A stretch of DNA of 64,000 nucleotides, taken from contig JAGAMA010000025.1 in the NCBI GenBank assembly GCA_017624955.1, forward strand, positions 62,001-126,000, written 5' to 3'. The notes beneath the pieces are model-generated. The model did not search any database. It was not told where the DNA came from and saw only the letters and a list, made by a program, of their open reading frames with translations. Both the position numbers and the translations under genes were made by a program. Position 1 is the first letter of the stretch. The number at the start of each line of letters is the position of its first letter. Of this stretch, positions 11,987-21,906 are shown one piece after another. This DNA comes from Alistipes sp. Lineage in GTDB: Bacteria > Bacteroidota > Bacteroidia > Bacteroidales > Rikenellaceae.

Positions 11987-12035
11987 GCTGATCGCTAATC
12001 GCTAATCGCTGACTGCTGACTGCTGACTGCTGATG
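11987..12035 (+). repeat. Heptanucleotide tandem repeat (7 units)
   Basis: Seven consecutive 7-bp units: GCTGATC, GCTAATC twice, GCTGACT three times, GCTGATG. Located between the fucI terminator and the GH106 promoter. Confidence 0.85.
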
Positions 12036-12081
12036 GCTTCCCGCTTCTCGCGCGAAAAGCGTAGCTTTTCTTGCGCTTTTG

Positions 12082-12113
12082 TTTGGCTTATTCGGGGGCT
12101 TTTCGTAACTTTG
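12082..12113 (+). promoter_or_regulatory. Promoter of the GH106 operon
   Basis: A -33 TTTG (12082-12085) and a -7 TAACTTTG (12106-12113) separated by 20 bp, an excellent match to Bacteroidetes sigma-ABfr promoters. The transcript would start about 20 nt before the ATG at 12137. An inverted repeat, AAAAGC...GCTTTT, sits just upstream at 12055-12069. Confidence 0.75.
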
Positions 12114-12136
12114 TAAAATACCGAAGAACTACGCCT

Positions 12137-15100
12137 ATGAAAACAACCGTTCGCACCATAACGCTGGCACTCGTGTCGCTCTTTATCTCCCTTTCGGCCC
12201 TTGCGCAGAGCCTCGATGAGGCCTTCCGTGCACCGCAGGGGGATGCCAAACCCTGGACTTTGTGGTATTGGATGTATGGCGCTATCTCCGAGGAGGGGGT
12301 GCGCGAGGACCTGCGTTCGATGGCCGAGGCGGGGTTGGGCGGTGCCTACCTCGTGACGATCCGTTCGAGCGACGATAAGCGCGGCGTGCCTTTTCAGGGC
12401 GACTCGGATCAGCTGACCGAGAATTGGTGGCAACGTGTCGGCGCGGCGATCGACGAGGCCGACAAGCTCGGCCTGCAGCTCGGTGTGCACATTGCCGACG
12501 GCTTTGCCTTGGCCGGTGGTCCGTGGATTTCGCCCGAGGAGTCGATGCAGAAGGTCGTGACGAGCGAAACCGTTGTCGAGGGGGGCAAGGCGTTGCGGTT
12601 GCAGCTTGCCAAGCCGGCCCATTACGAAGATTATTACGAGGATATCGCCCTCCTGGCTATGCCGATGAAGGGGGTGGCACAGCTCCCCGCACCGCAACTC
12701 TCGGTCGAGACCCTGGCCAAGCAATTCACCGAGCAGCAGCGCGCCACGATCGACGAGCAGGGGGTAATTCGTGCCCGCGTAGCCTGCCGTATTCACTACA
12801 CATTTCCTACGCCGGTGGAGGTGCACAATGTCGAGATTATCCTCTCGGGCAATAACTACCAGGCGCATCGCCTGACCGTGAGCGTGAAAGAGGAGGATGG
12901 CAGCTATGCCCTCGTGTCGCAGCTCGAACCGGCCCGTCACGGCTGGCAGAATACCGACTATCAATCGACCCACGCCATTCCCCCGACCGTGGGCCGTGAG
13001 TTTGTCTTTGATTGGACTCCCGTGGGTAGTGAGCCCGGCTCGGAGGATTTGGATGCTGCGAAGTGGGCTCCGAACCTTAAAATCAAGGAGATCCGTTTCC
13101 ACGGCACGCCCCGCATCCACCAGTGGGAGGGTAAGAGCGGCCTGGTGTGGCGCGTAGCTCGTTCGACGAGCGCGGAGGAGATCCCTGCCCAACACTGCAT
13201 CCAACCCGATGAGGTGATCGACCTGACGGCTTCGTTGCAGGGCGATGAGGTGCAGTGCACGCTTCCCGAAGGGAGCTGGCGCATCCTGCGCGTGGGCCAC
13301 ACCTCAACGGGCCACACGAACGCCACGGGCGGTGCAGGTCGCGGCCTGGAGTGCGACAAATTCAGCCGTCGGGCGGTTGCCGAGCAGATCGACAACTGGT
13401 TTGGCGCGATCTATCGCTCGGTGGATCCCGAGGTGGCCAAGCGTGTGATCAAGATTCTCTATGTCGATAGCTGGGAGTGCGGCTCGCAGAATTGGAGCGA
13501 AAATTTCGTTGCCGAGTTTAAGGCGCGTCGCGGGTATGATCTAAAACCGTGGTTGCCCCTCTTTGCAGGTATTCCGATGGTCTCGGCTGAGGAGTCGGAG
13601 CGCGTGATGCGCGATGTGCGCGAGACGATTGGTGAGCTGATCCACGATGTTTTCTTCGATGTGCTGGCCGAGAAGGCGGATGAGTATGGTTGCCGTTTCA
13701 CGGCCGAGAGCGTAGCTCCGACGATGATCAGCGACGGCATGTACCACTACGACAAGGTCGATCTGCCGATGGGCGAGTTCTGGCTCAACAGCCCCACGCA
13801 CGACAAGCCGAACGATATGCTGGATGCAATCAGTGGCGGTCATGTCTACGGCAAGCGCGTGATCTCGGCTGAGGGCTTCACTACGCTGCGTGGCGTGTGG
13901 GAGGAGACTCCGAAGATGTTGAAACCCGTCTTGGATCGCAACTATGCGCTGGGTCTGAACCGTCTGGTCTATCATGTCTATACGCACAACCCCTGGACGA
14001 ATCGTAAACCGGGCATGACACTCGACGGCATCGGCCTCTTCTTCCAGCGCGATAACACCTGGTTTAAGCATGGTGCCCGCGGCATGAATGACTACGCGGC
14101 ACGTTGTCAGCTGCTGCTGCAGTATGGCTATCCGGTAGTCGATTTGGCCGTCTTTACGGGCGAGGAGATGCCGCGCCGTTCGATCCTGCCCGATCGCCTG
14201 GTGCCTGCGTTGCCGGGGCTGTTTGGCGAAAAGCGTGTTGCCGAGGAGCAGGCGCGCCTGAAGAACGAGGGTCAGCCCATGCGCACGAAGCCCGTGGGGG
14301 TGAAACACTCGGCCAACATGGCTGATCCCGAGGATTGGATCAATCCGCTGCGTGGCTACGCCTACGACTCGTTTAACCGCGATGCGCTGGTGCGCCTGAC
14401 CGAGGTCAAAGATGGCCGCATGGTACTGCCCGGTGGTGCATCGTACCGCATCTTTGTAATCCCCGAAGCGCGCCCGATGAACCCCGAAACCCCGATGTCG
14501 GAGGAGGTGAAGACGAAGATCGAGGCGCTGAAGAGGGGCGGAGTCATCGTCCTCGATAAGCCCTATACGGAGGAGGATTTCTCGGCCTACGGGCTGGGGC
14601 GCGATGCGATTGTCCCCGAGCAGATTGCCTGGGCGCACCGCCGCTCCGAGGAGGCCAATACGGATATCTACTTCTTGAGCAACCAACTCGACGAGGCGCG
14701 CCGACTGACCGCATCGTTGCGTGTCGCAGGGCGTGTGCCCGAGCTGTGGAACCCGATGACGGGCGAGATTTCGGATGCCGCCTCGTGGCGCATGGTGGAT
14801 GGCCGCACGGAGGTTGATCTGCAGCTCGAAGGGGGCGAGTCGATCTTTGTCGTCTTCCGTCATGCTGGCGAGCAGAAACCGATGGTTGAGGAGCATGCCA
14901 AGGTCGAAAAGCTCGATCTTACGTCCGATTGGTGGCTGACATTCGATCTGGGCGATGAGGGTGTGCGCACCGAGCGTGCGAAGGAGCTCTTCGACTGGAC
15001 GACAAGCCCCGAATGGCGACTGAAGTACTTCTCGGGTACGGTGACCTACCGCACCACGTTCCACTACCGCGCGAAGGGTGATCGGGTGATCCTGCAACTG

Positions 15101-15385
15101 CCCGCGGTCTATGACGTAGCCGCCGTGACACTCAACGGCAAAAAGTGCGGCATCGTCTGGACAGCTCCCTATGAGGTCGATGTGACGGAGGCGATTCGCC
15201 GTGGCGAGAATGAACTCATCATCGAGGTACAGAACACCTGGGCCAATGCGCTGCGCGGTGCCGATATGGGCAAAGCCCCCTACCGCCACATCTGGACCAA
15301 TGCGACCTATCGCCGAGCCTCGGAGGAGCTGCTGCCGGCAGGCATGGTGGGCGAGCTGAAAACGAAGACGATACAAATCAAATAA
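12137..15385 (+). CDS. GH106-type alpha-L-rhamnosidase, secreted
   Basis: A protein of 1082 residues from the ATG at 12137, chosen because it starts a signal peptide (MKTTVRTITLALVSLFISLSALAQ) and lies just after the promoter. The frame is open further upstream to 12071, but that region lies before the predicted transcription start. The opening KPWTLWYWMYGAISEEGVREDL, the AEAGLGGAYLV and HIADGFALAGGPW stretches match GH106-type glycosidases. A beta-sandwich follows near the C terminus (YFSGTVTYRTTFHY, PYEVDVTEAIRRGENEL). It should release alpha-L-rhamnose from rhamnogalacturonan or other plant glycans. First gene of a run with short gaps up to 21785. Substrate is inferred from family and neighbours. 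Confidence 0.85.
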   Translation: MKTTVRTITLALVSLFISLSALAQSLDEAFRAPQGDAKPWTLWYWMYGAISEEGVREDLRSMAEAGLGGAYLVTIRSSDDKRGVPFQGDSDQLTENWWQRVGAAIDEADKLGLQLGVHIADGFALAGGPWISPEESMQKVVTSETVVEGGKALRLQLAKPAHYEDYYEDIALLAMPMKGVAQLPAPQLSVETLAKQFTEQQRATIDEQGVIRARVACRIHYTFPTPVEVHNVEIILSGNNYQAHRLTVSVKEEDGSYALVSQLEPARHGWQNTDYQSTHAIPPTVGREFVFDWTPVGSEPGSEDLDAAKWAPNLKIKEIRFHGTPRIHQWEGKSGLVWRVARSTSAEEIPAQHCIQPDEVIDLTASLQGDEVQCTLPEGSWRILRVGHTSTGHTNATGGAGRGLECDKFSRRAVAEQIDNWFGAIYRSVDPEVAKRVIKILYVDSWECGSQNWSENFVAEFKARRGYDLKPWLPLFAGIPMVSAEESERVMRDVRETIGELIHDVFFDVLAEKADEYGCRFTAESVAPTMISDGMYHYDKVDLPMGEFWLNSPTHDKPNDMLDAISGGHVYGKRVISAEGFTTLRGVWEETPKMLKPVLDRNYALGLNRLVYHVYTHNPWTNRKPGMTLDGIGLFFQRDNTWFKHGARGMNDYAARCQLLLQYGYPVVDLAVFTGEEMPRRSILPDRLVPALPGLFGEKRVAEEQARLKNEGQPMRTKPVGVKHSANMADPEDWINPLRGYAYDSFNRDALVRLTEVKDGRMVLPGGASYRIFVIPEARPMNPETPMSEEVKTKIEALKRGGVIVLDKPYTEEDFSAYGLGRDAIVPEQIAWAHRRSEEANTDIYFLSNQLDEARRLTASLRVAGRVPELWNPMTGEISDAASWRMVDGRTEVDLQLEGGESIFVVFRHAGEQKPMVEEHAKVEKLDLTSDWWLTFDLGDEGVRTERAKELFDWTTSPEWRLKYFSGTVTYRTTFHYRAKGDRVILQLPAVYDVAAVTLNGKKCGIVWTAPYEVDVTEAIRRGENELIIEVQNTWANALRGADMGKAPYRHIWTNATYRRASEELLPAGMVGELKTKTIQIK

Positions 15386-15409
15386 GCCAAAGAATAAAAC
15401 ACAACCGAT

Positions 15410-16864
15410 ATGAAACTGCAACGATTCCTGCTGCTGACGGTAGCGGCAATGATGGCCCTCACGGCCCGGGCGGAGGTGAAACTCCCCGCATTTTTCATGG
15501 ATAACATGGTGCTGCAACAGCAGACCACGGCCCGCCTGTGGGGTACGGCAACGCCCAAGAAAGAGGTCACGCTGACCGCTTCGTGGAGCGATGCGAAGTA
15601 CACGGCAAAGGCTGACAAGGAGGGTAAGTTTATGATCGAATTCCCGACCATCGAGGCGGGTGGCCCGTATGAGGTGACCGTGTCGGATGGCGAGCCCTTG
15701 ACGCTGAAGAATGTGATGCTGGGCGAGGTGTGGATCTGCTCGGGTCAGTCGAATATGGAGATGCCGATGAAGGGCTTCAAGAACCAGCCCGTGGAGAATG
15801 GCAATATCGATGCTGCCAAGGGCACGAATCCCAACATCCGCCTCTTTACCGTGAAGCGCAACGCCAAGATCTCGGAGGTGGAGGATGTTGTGGGTAAGTG
15901 GGAGGAGGCCAAGCCCCTCTCGATCCGCGACTTCTCGGCTACGGCCTACTACTTCGGCCGCATGCTGGAGGAGGAGCTGCAGGTTCCCGTGGGACTGATC
16001 TGCGTGGCGTGGGGCGGCTCGGCTTGCGAGGCGTGGATGACCCCCGAGATGCTGGAAAACTTCCCCCAGGTGAAGCTCCCCAAGACACAGCAGGAGGTCG
16101 ATAAGACGCAGCAGCGTTGCCCGACCGCCCTGTGGAACGGCATGTTGCGCCCGCTGGTGGGTATGGCCATGCGCGGCGTGATCTGGTACCAGGGTTGCGA
16201 CAACTGGAATCGTGCCTACTACTACGCCGACCTGCACGCCACGATGATCCGTGGCTGGCGTGAGCAGTGGGGTATTGGCGACTTCCCCTTCTACTACTGC
16301 CAGATCGCTCCGTTCGACTACGACATCATTACGGCCGTAGGTCAGCCCCGTTACAACTCGGCCTACCTGCGTGAGCAGCAGGCCAAGGTGGAGCACATGG
16401 TGCCCAACTCGGGTATGGCCGTCCTGCTCGATGTGGGCATGGAGCGCGGTATTCACCCCTACGACAAGCAGACCCCGGGCGAGCGCCTGGCACTCCATGC
16501 GCTGAACAAGACCTATGGCTGGGAGGGTATCTATTGCGATGCCCCGATCTATAAGGGAATCGAGATCAAGGGTAACGTGGTGGAGGTGTCGTTCGACCGC
16601 TCGCCGATGTGGATCTCGTGCAAGCACGGCTTCGAGTCGAAGTGCTTCGAGGTGGCCGGCGAGGATCGTGTATTCTACCCCGCCAAGGCCGAGGTGAAGC
16701 AGAAGAAGATGATCGTCAGCTCGGAGCAGGTGCCCAACCCCGTGGCCGTGCGCTACGGCTTCAAGGATTGGTGCGTAGGCGACCTCTATGGTTCGGATGG
16801 CCTGCCCATTTCATCGTTCCGTTCGGATGATTGGGCCGATCCGGCACCGATTAAGCAAGAGTAA
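15410..16864 (+). CDS. SGNH-type sialate O-acetylesterase family protein, secreted
   Basis: 484 residues with a signal peptide (cleavage near ALTARA). The nucleophile motif is ICSGQSNMEMPM (serine around 112), with WGGSACEAWM and WYQGCDN as the next blocks and IHPYDKQTPGERLA as the likely catalytic histidine block. The family was named for deacetylating sialic acid. In a pectin cluster it more likely removes O-acetyl groups from rhamnogalacturonan or galacturonic acid so that the neighbouring GH106, GH2 and PL1 enzymes can act. It follows GH106 by 24 bp. Its stop codon runs straight into a purine tract that precedes the next gene. Confidence 0.88.
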   Translation: MKLQRFLLLTVAAMMALTARAEVKLPAFFMDNMVLQQQTTARLWGTATPKKEVTLTASWSDAKYTAKADKEGKFMIEFPTIEAGGPYEVTVSDGEPLTLKNVMLGEVWICSGQSNMEMPMKGFKNQPVENGNIDAAKGTNPNIRLFTVKRNAKISEVEDVVGKWEEAKPLSIRDFSATAYYFGRMLEEELQVPVGLICVAWGGSACEAWMTPEMLENFPQVKLPKTQQEVDKTQQRCPTALWNGMLRPLVGMAMRGVIWYQGCDNWNRAYYYADLHATMIRGWREQWGIGDFPFYYCQIAPFDYDIITAVGQPRYNSAYLREQQAKVEHMVPNSGMAVLLDVGMERGIHPYDKQTPGERLALHALNKTYGWEGIYCDAPIYKGIEIKGNVVEVSFDRSPMWISCKHGFESKCFEVAGEDRVFYPAKAEVKQKKMIVSSEQVPNPVAVRYGFKDWCVGDLYGSDGLPISSFRSDDWADPAPIKQE

Positions 16865-16893
16865 AGAGAAAAGAGCGAAGAGCGAAGAGCAAA
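16862..16893 (+). promoter_or_regulatory. Purine-rich repeat acting as ribosome-binding region
   Basis: The tract AAAGAGCGAAGAGCGAAGAGC links the esterase stop to the ATG at 16895. It is the same low-complexity type seen at gene ends elsewhere in the window. Here it supplies several AAGAG-like purine runs directly before a start codon. Confidence 0.45.
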
Positions 16894-16894
16894 G

Positions 16895-19159
16895 ATGAAA
16901 AAGATAGCACTATTTGCATTGCTCCTGTGGCCGATGGTAGCGTGGGCACAACCGGCCGACTATGAGTGGAGCTCGCAGAGCAAAAACTCCTCGGAGTCGA
17001 TGCCGTTGGGCGGTGGCGATGTGGGTCTGAATGTGTGGGTCGAGAACGACGACCTGCTGTTCTACATCTGCCGCAGTGGTTCGTATGATGAGCACAACAC
17101 GCTCCTCAAGGCGGGTCGTGTGCGCCTCGAAATCGAGGGTGGGGTAGCCGATGCCCCCTTCCGTCAGGTGTTGCGCCTCGGTAAGAGCGCGATGGAGGTG
17201 CACCTGCAGGGTGCCGTCATCACGCTTTGGGTCGATGCCTTTGTGCCGGTGATCCACGCCGAGGTGGTGAGCCCCAAGGCGGTCAGCTGCCGCGTGAGCT
17301 ACGAGAGTTGGCGCTACGAGGATCGTCCCTTCCGCAAGCAGGAGGGGCTGCAGGGTTCGCACAAGTGGCACAAGCCGGCAGGGCTGACGACAACGGCCGA
17401 CCGTATCGTGGAGGATGAGCATGGCGTGACCTTCTACCACCACAACCCCGCCCTGACGGTCTTTGATCGCACGGTCGAGGTCGAGGGGCTGGAGGCTGTG
17501 AAGGATCAGTTGTGGAATCCCCTGAAGCACCGCATCTCGGGCGGTCGTCTGTGGAGCCGAGACCTGCGTTATGAGGGTCAGCGTGACGGGCAATACCTCT
17601 CGACCTCGTTCCGCGCTTGGACGTTCCGCTCCCTAAAGCCGATGCGCCGCCAAGGTTTTATGATCGCCCTGGCTAACGACCAGAACGAGGATATAACCGC
17701 CTGGCAGGAGCAGCTCCAAAAGCGCATCACCTATGCCGAGACGAATAAGACGGCTCGTGCCGCTACCGAGCGTTGGTGGGCCGACTTCTGGCAGCGTAGC
17801 TGGATCGAGGGCGCAGGCGAAGCGGCCGAGGCAACGCGCAACTACACCCTCTTCCGCTACATGTGGGGTTGCAACAGCCGAGGCAGCGATCCGACGAAGT
17901 TCAACGGCGGTCTGTTTACCTTTGATCCCGAATTTGTGGTGGCCGATCGTCCCTTTACGCCCGACTTTAGAAATTGGGGTGGCGGCACGATGACGGCGCA
18001 GAATCAGCGCCTGGTCTATTGGCCGATGCTGCGCGCGGGCGACTTCGATTTGATGCCCGTCGAGTTTAACTTCTACGAGCGGATGCGCCCCAATGCCGAG
18101 GTGCGCACGCGCCACTATTGGGGGCATGAGGGGGCCTCGTTCACGGAGCAGATCGAGCTCTTCGGCCTACCGAACTACATGGAGTATGGCACGAAGCGCC
18201 CCGCGTGGTTCGACAAGGGTGTCGAGTACAACGCCTGGTTGGAGCACTGCTGGGATACGGTGCTGGAGTTCTGCCAGATGATTCTGGAGACCTACCGCTA
18301 CGATCGTGCCGACATCGAGCGCTACAAACCACTGATCGAGAGCTCGCTCCGCTTCTTCGACGAGCACTATCAATACCTCGCCCGGCGCCGTGGCCGTAAT
18401 GCCCTGGATAGCGAGGGCAAGCTGATCCTCTACCCGGGTTCGGGCTGTGAGACCTACAAGATGGCCTACAACGCCTCATCTACCATTGCGGGCCTACGGA
18501 CGGTGTTGGAGAGCTACCTCGAGGTCAAGACGATGCAGGGCGACACGGTGCAGGCTCCGTGGCGTGCGATGCTGGAGCGCATCCCCGAGATTCCGCACCG
18601 CGTGGTCGATGGCCGTGAGATGATTGCACCCGCCGTGGCGTGGGAGCGCATCAACAATACCGAGTCGCCGCAACTCTATCCCGTCTTCCCGTGGCGCATC
18701 TACACGATGGCTTCGGGGCGTGACCTCAGCGTGGCGCGCAATACCTACCTCTACGATGCCCATGCCCTGAAGGTGCGTGAGCCGAAGGGGTGGAAGCAGG
18801 ATAATATCTGGGCCGCCTCGCTCGGCCTGACGGAGGAGGCCGTGATGCTTCTGCATGGCAAGCTCTCGAATGGTCCGCACCGCTTCCCCGCCTTCTGGGG
18901 CCCGGGCTTTGACTGGACTCCCGACCATAATTGGGGTGGCAGTGGCGCGATCGGCTTGCAGGAGATGCTGATGCAGACCGATGGCCAAAAGATCGTCTTG
19001 TTCCCCGCCTGGCCCGCGGAGTGGGATGTGAAGTTTAAGCTCCACGCCCCGCACCAGACGACCGTGGAGTGCGAACTGCAGGGGGGCAAGATCCGAAAGC
19101 TGGAGGTGCTGCCCAAGGAGCGCGCGAAAGATGTAAAGATTTTACTACCAACCAAATAA
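16895..19159 (+). CDS. DUF5703 six-hairpin glycosidase-like protein, secreted
   Basis: 754 residues with a clear signal peptide (MKKIALFALLLWPMVAWAQ). The N-terminal third has the DUF5703 pattern: SSESMPLGGGDVGLNVWVENDDLLFYICRSGS split by conserved glycines and aromatic residues. The centre and C-terminal part resemble the (alpha/alpha)6 barrel of GH95-like enzymes (NWGGGTMTAQNQRLVYWPML, LYPGSGCETYKMAYN, LYPVFPWRI). Proteins of this type are often encoded in Bacteroidetes polysaccharide loci, but I know of no firmly assigned activity. An alpha-fucosidase or alpha-galactosidase-like role is a guess. The gene lies between the acetylesterase (30 bp) and GH2 (1 bp gap). Confidence 0.78.
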   Translation: MKKIALFALLLWPMVAWAQPADYEWSSQSKNSSESMPLGGGDVGLNVWVENDDLLFYICRSGSYDEHNTLLKAGRVRLEIEGGVADAPFRQVLRLGKSAMEVHLQGAVITLWVDAFVPVIHAEVVSPKAVSCRVSYESWRYEDRPFRKQEGLQGSHKWHKPAGLTTTADRIVEDEHGVTFYHHNPALTVFDRTVEVEGLEAVKDQLWNPLKHRISGGRLWSRDLRYEGQRDGQYLSTSFRAWTFRSLKPMRRQGFMIALANDQNEDITAWQEQLQKRITYAETNKTARAATERWWADFWQRSWIEGAGEAAEATRNYTLFRYMWGCNSRGSDPTKFNGGLFTFDPEFVVADRPFTPDFRNWGGGTMTAQNQRLVYWPMLRAGDFDLMPVEFNFYERMRPNAEVRTRHYWGHEGASFTEQIELFGLPNYMEYGTKRPAWFDKGVEYNAWLEHCWDTVLEFCQMILETYRYDRADIERYKPLIESSLRFFDEHYQYLARRRGRNALDSEGKLILYPGSGCETYKMAYNASSTIAGLRTVLESYLEVKTMQGDTVQAPWRAMLERIPEIPHRVVDGREMIAPAVAWERINNTESPQLYPVFPWRIYTMASGRDLSVARNTYLYDAHALKVREPKGWKQDNIWAASLGLTEEAVMLLHGKLSNGPHRFPAFWGPGFDWTPDHNWGGSGAIGLQEMLMQTDGQKIVLFPAWPAEWDVKFKLHAPHQTTVECELQGGKIRKLEVLPKERAKDVKILLPTK

Positions 19160-19160
19160 G

Positions 19161-21785
19161 ATGCTAACGATGAGAAAAATTCTTTTCCTTGCCCTCGCCT
19201 GGTTGATGCCGGCGATGGCGATGGCTGAGAACTACACCCCGGCCGAGGTGTCGGTGGCCGGTCTGATTCCGCTCGACGGGAGTGGCCGTGTGGTTTATGA
19301 CTTTAACGCCGGATGGCGCTTCCTGAAGGGCGATGTGGCCGGTGCCGAGGCGGTCGATTTCGACGATCGCGGTTGGGAGGTGGTCGCTACGCCCCACACC
19401 GTGGAGCTGACCCCTGCCGAGGCGAGCGGTTGCCGCAACTACCAGGGCGTGGTGTGGTATCGCAAGCACTTTGTCGTGCCCGAGGATTGTGCCGGCAAGG
19501 AGGTGCTGCTGCACTTCGAGGCGGTGATGGGTAAGCAGGCCTTCTATGTCAATGGCAAGCTCATCGAGGAGCACCTGGGCGGCTACCTGCCGATTCAGTT
19601 CTCGCTCACGGATGCCGGTGTGAAGGCGGGCGAAAGGTGTGTCGTAGCCGTCAAGGCCGACAACACGAACGATAAGATGTACCCCCCGGGCAAGCCGCAA
19701 TATACGCTAGACTTCGCCTACCACGGCGGTATCTACCGCGATGTGTGGCTCATCAGCCGTTCGAAGGTGGGTCTGACGGATGCCGTGGAGGCTAACCGTG
19801 TTGCCGGAGGTGGTGTCTTTGTCCACTTCGAAAATATCTCCAAGAAGCAGGCTACGGTCTATGTGCGCACGGAGGTGGAGAATAAGGAGGCCAAGACGCA
19901 GTCGGTGGTGGTCGAGACTACGCTTAAGACCGCTGAGGGCGAGGTGGTCGGTAAGCGTGAGCAGCGCCTGACGCTCCCTGCCGGAGCTGTTGGCTCGGTC
20001 GCGCATCCCGTGTTGGTGCAAAATCCGCACCTCTGGTCGCCCGACGATCCCTACCTTTACCGCGTGGAGACGCGCATCAAGGAGCGCAAGAGCGGCAAAG
20101 CGTTGGATGGCGGTGTGACACGCATCGGTATCCGCTCGTTCGCCTTCTCGAAGGAGGAGGGCTTTATCCTCAACGGCGAGCCCTTCGGTAAGTTGGTAGG
20201 TGCTAACCGCCACCAGGATTTCGCCTATGTGGGCAATGCCGTGCCCAACTCGCAGCAGTGGCGCGATGCGAAGCGCCTGCGCGATGCCGGCTGCCGCATT
20301 ATCCGCGTGGCGCACTATCCGCAGGATCCCTCCTTTATGGATGCATGCGATGAGCTGGGTCTCTTTGTGATTGTGGCTACTCCGGGCTGGCAGTATTGGA
20401 ACAAACTGCCGATCTTCGCCGAGCGTGTACATCAGAATACGCGCGAGATTATCCGTCGTGACCGCAACCACCCCTCGGTGCTGATGTGGGAGCCGATCCT
20501 CAACGAGACACGCTATCCGCACGACTTCTCGTTGGAGGCCTTGCAGATCACGAAGGATGAGTATCCCTACCCGTACCGTCCCGTGGCGGCTGCCGATGTC
20601 CACTCGGCGGGCGTGAAGGAGAACTACGATGTGGTCTACGCATGGCCCGGTGACGAGCAGAAACCCGATGCCCCCGAGCAGACGATCTTCACGCGCGAGT
20701 GGGGTGAGAATGTCGATGATTGGTATGCGCACAACAACAATAACCGCGCCTCGCGCAGTTGGGGCGAGAAGCCGCAGAAGGTGCAGGCCCTGTCGCTCGC
20801 CGAGACCTACAACAGCCTCTACGACACGGAGAATCAGTTCATCGGTGGTGCGCAGTGGCACCCCTTCGATCATCAGCGCGGCTACCATCCCGATCCCTAT
20901 TGGGGCGGTATCTACGATGCCTTCCGTCAGCCGAAGTATGCCTACTGGATGTTCCGTAGCCAGACGGCAGCCGACCTGAAGCACCCCACGGCCGAGAGCG
21001 GCCCGATGGTCTATATCATGCACGAGATGTCGCAGTGGTCGGATTCGGATGTGGTGGTCTTCTCGAACTGCGATTCGGTGCGCCTGTCGATCTACAACGG
21101 TGCCAAGTCGTGGACCAAGGCCGTGGAGCGTGGCGACCGTACGATGCCTTCGCCTCCGGTGGTCTTTGAGGATGTGTGGGACTTCTGGGAGGCCCGTTCG
21201 TACAGCTACACGAATAAGAATTGGCAGGCCGTGAATATGGTGGCCGAGGGTATCATCGACGGCAAGGTGGTCTGCACCACGAAGCGCATGCCTTCGCGCC
21301 GCTCGACCAAATTACGCCTCTATGTCGATTGGGAGAACAAGCCCCTGGTGGCCGACGGCTCGGACTTCATCGTTGTCGTAGCCGAGGTGACGGACGATAG
21401 CGGCAATGTGCGCCGCCTGGCCAAGGAGAATATCCGCTTCACGATCGAGGGCGAGGGCGAGATTATCGGCGACCGCTCGATCTATGCCAACCCGCGCCCC
21501 GTGGAGTTTGGTTCGGCTCCGATCCTGGTGCGCTCGACCCGCAAGGCGGGCAAGATCCGCATCAAGGCCGAGGTGGAGTTCCCCGGAACGCACGCCCCGA
21601 CCCCTGCCGAGATCGAATTTGAGAGTGTGCCGGCCCGGCTTCCCCTCTGCTTTAGCGAGGAGGCCGTGACGGGTTCTGCGGCTGCAAGCGCCACGAAGCA
21701 GGGCGGACAGCAGCTCTCGGACGAGGAGAAGCGTCGCCTCTTGGAGGAGGTGGATCGCCAGCAGCAGGAGTTCGGCATCCAATAA
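19161..21785 (+). CDS. GH2 beta-galactosidase-like enzyme, secreted
   Basis: 874 residues with a signal peptide (RKILFLALAWLMPAMAMA). ATG codons at 19161 and 19170 are both possible, and the first is 1 bp after the previous stop. GH2 domains in order are a jelly roll (YDFNAGWRF, YQGVVWYRKHF), an Ig-like domain, a TIM barrel with acid/base WEPILNET and nucleophile region FTREWGE, then two Ig-like C-terminal domains. A charged, glutamine-rich helical tail ends the protein (DEEKRRLLEEVDRQQQEFG), which is unusual for the family. Expected to remove beta-galactose or a related sugar from pectin side chains. It is the last gene of the GH106 run before an internal promoter. Confidence 0.88.
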   Translation: MLTMRKILFLALAWLMPAMAMAENYTPAEVSVAGLIPLDGSGRVVYDFNAGWRFLKGDVAGAEAVDFDDRGWEVVATPHTVELTPAEASGCRNYQGVVWYRKHFVVPEDCAGKEVLLHFEAVMGKQAFYVNGKLIEEHLGGYLPIQFSLTDAGVKAGERCVVAVKADNTNDKMYPPGKPQYTLDFAYHGGIYRDVWLISRSKVGLTDAVEANRVAGGGVFVHFENISKKQATVYVRTEVENKEAKTQSVVVETTLKTAEGEVVGKREQRLTLPAGAVGSVAHPVLVQNPHLWSPDDPYLYRVETRIKERKSGKALDGGVTRIGIRSFAFSKEEGFILNGEPFGKLVGANRHQDFAYVGNAVPNSQQWRDAKRLRDAGCRIIRVAHYPQDPSFMDACDELGLFVIVATPGWQYWNKLPIFAERVHQNTREIIRRDRNHPSVLMWEPILNETRYPHDFSLEALQITKDEYPYPYRPVAAADVHSAGVKENYDVVYAWPGDEQKPDAPEQTIFTREWGENVDDWYAHNNNNRASRSWGEKPQKVQALSLAETYNSLYDTENQFIGGAQWHPFDHQRGYHPDPYWGGIYDAFRQPKYAYWMFRSQTAADLKHPTAESGPMVYIMHEMSQWSDSDVVVFSNCDSVRLSIYNGAKSWTKAVERGDRTMPSPPVVFEDVWDFWEARSYSYTNKNWQAVNMVAEGIIDGKVVCTTKRMPSRRSTKLRLYVDWENKPLVADGSDFIVVVAEVTDDSGNVRRLAKENIRFTIEGEGEIIGDRSIYANPRPVEFGSAPILVRSTRKAGKIRIKAEVEFPGTHAPTPAEIEFESVPARLPLCFSEEAVTGSAAASATKQGGQQLSDEEKRRLLEEVDRQQQEFGIQ

Positions 21786-21850
21786 AGGTGTTTCGACCTG
21801 CGTTTTGGCCGTTTGACCGCTCCGAGCGTGCTGTTAAACACCGAATTTCG

Positions 21851-21858
21851 TACCTTTG
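21851..21858 (+). promoter_or_regulatory. Promoter -7 element for the pectate lyase gene
   Basis: TACCTTTG fits TAnnTTTG and lies in a 121-bp gap after the GH2 stop. It argues for the start at 21907, since the in-frame start at 21856 overlaps the element. The leader would be about 45 nt. PL1 and the following gene can thus be expressed apart from the GH106 run. Confidence 0.65.
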
Positions 21859-21906
21859 TTGCCCCATGATGTGATCATGAAAATTTTAACTAAAACTACT
21901 ATAGCT

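Noticed and set aside
13541..16627. 1028-codon antisense open frame spanning GH106 and the esterase
   Set aside because: It crosses two clear plus-strand genes and their boundary, with no start signal or family match. Long antisense frames are common here because of codon bias.
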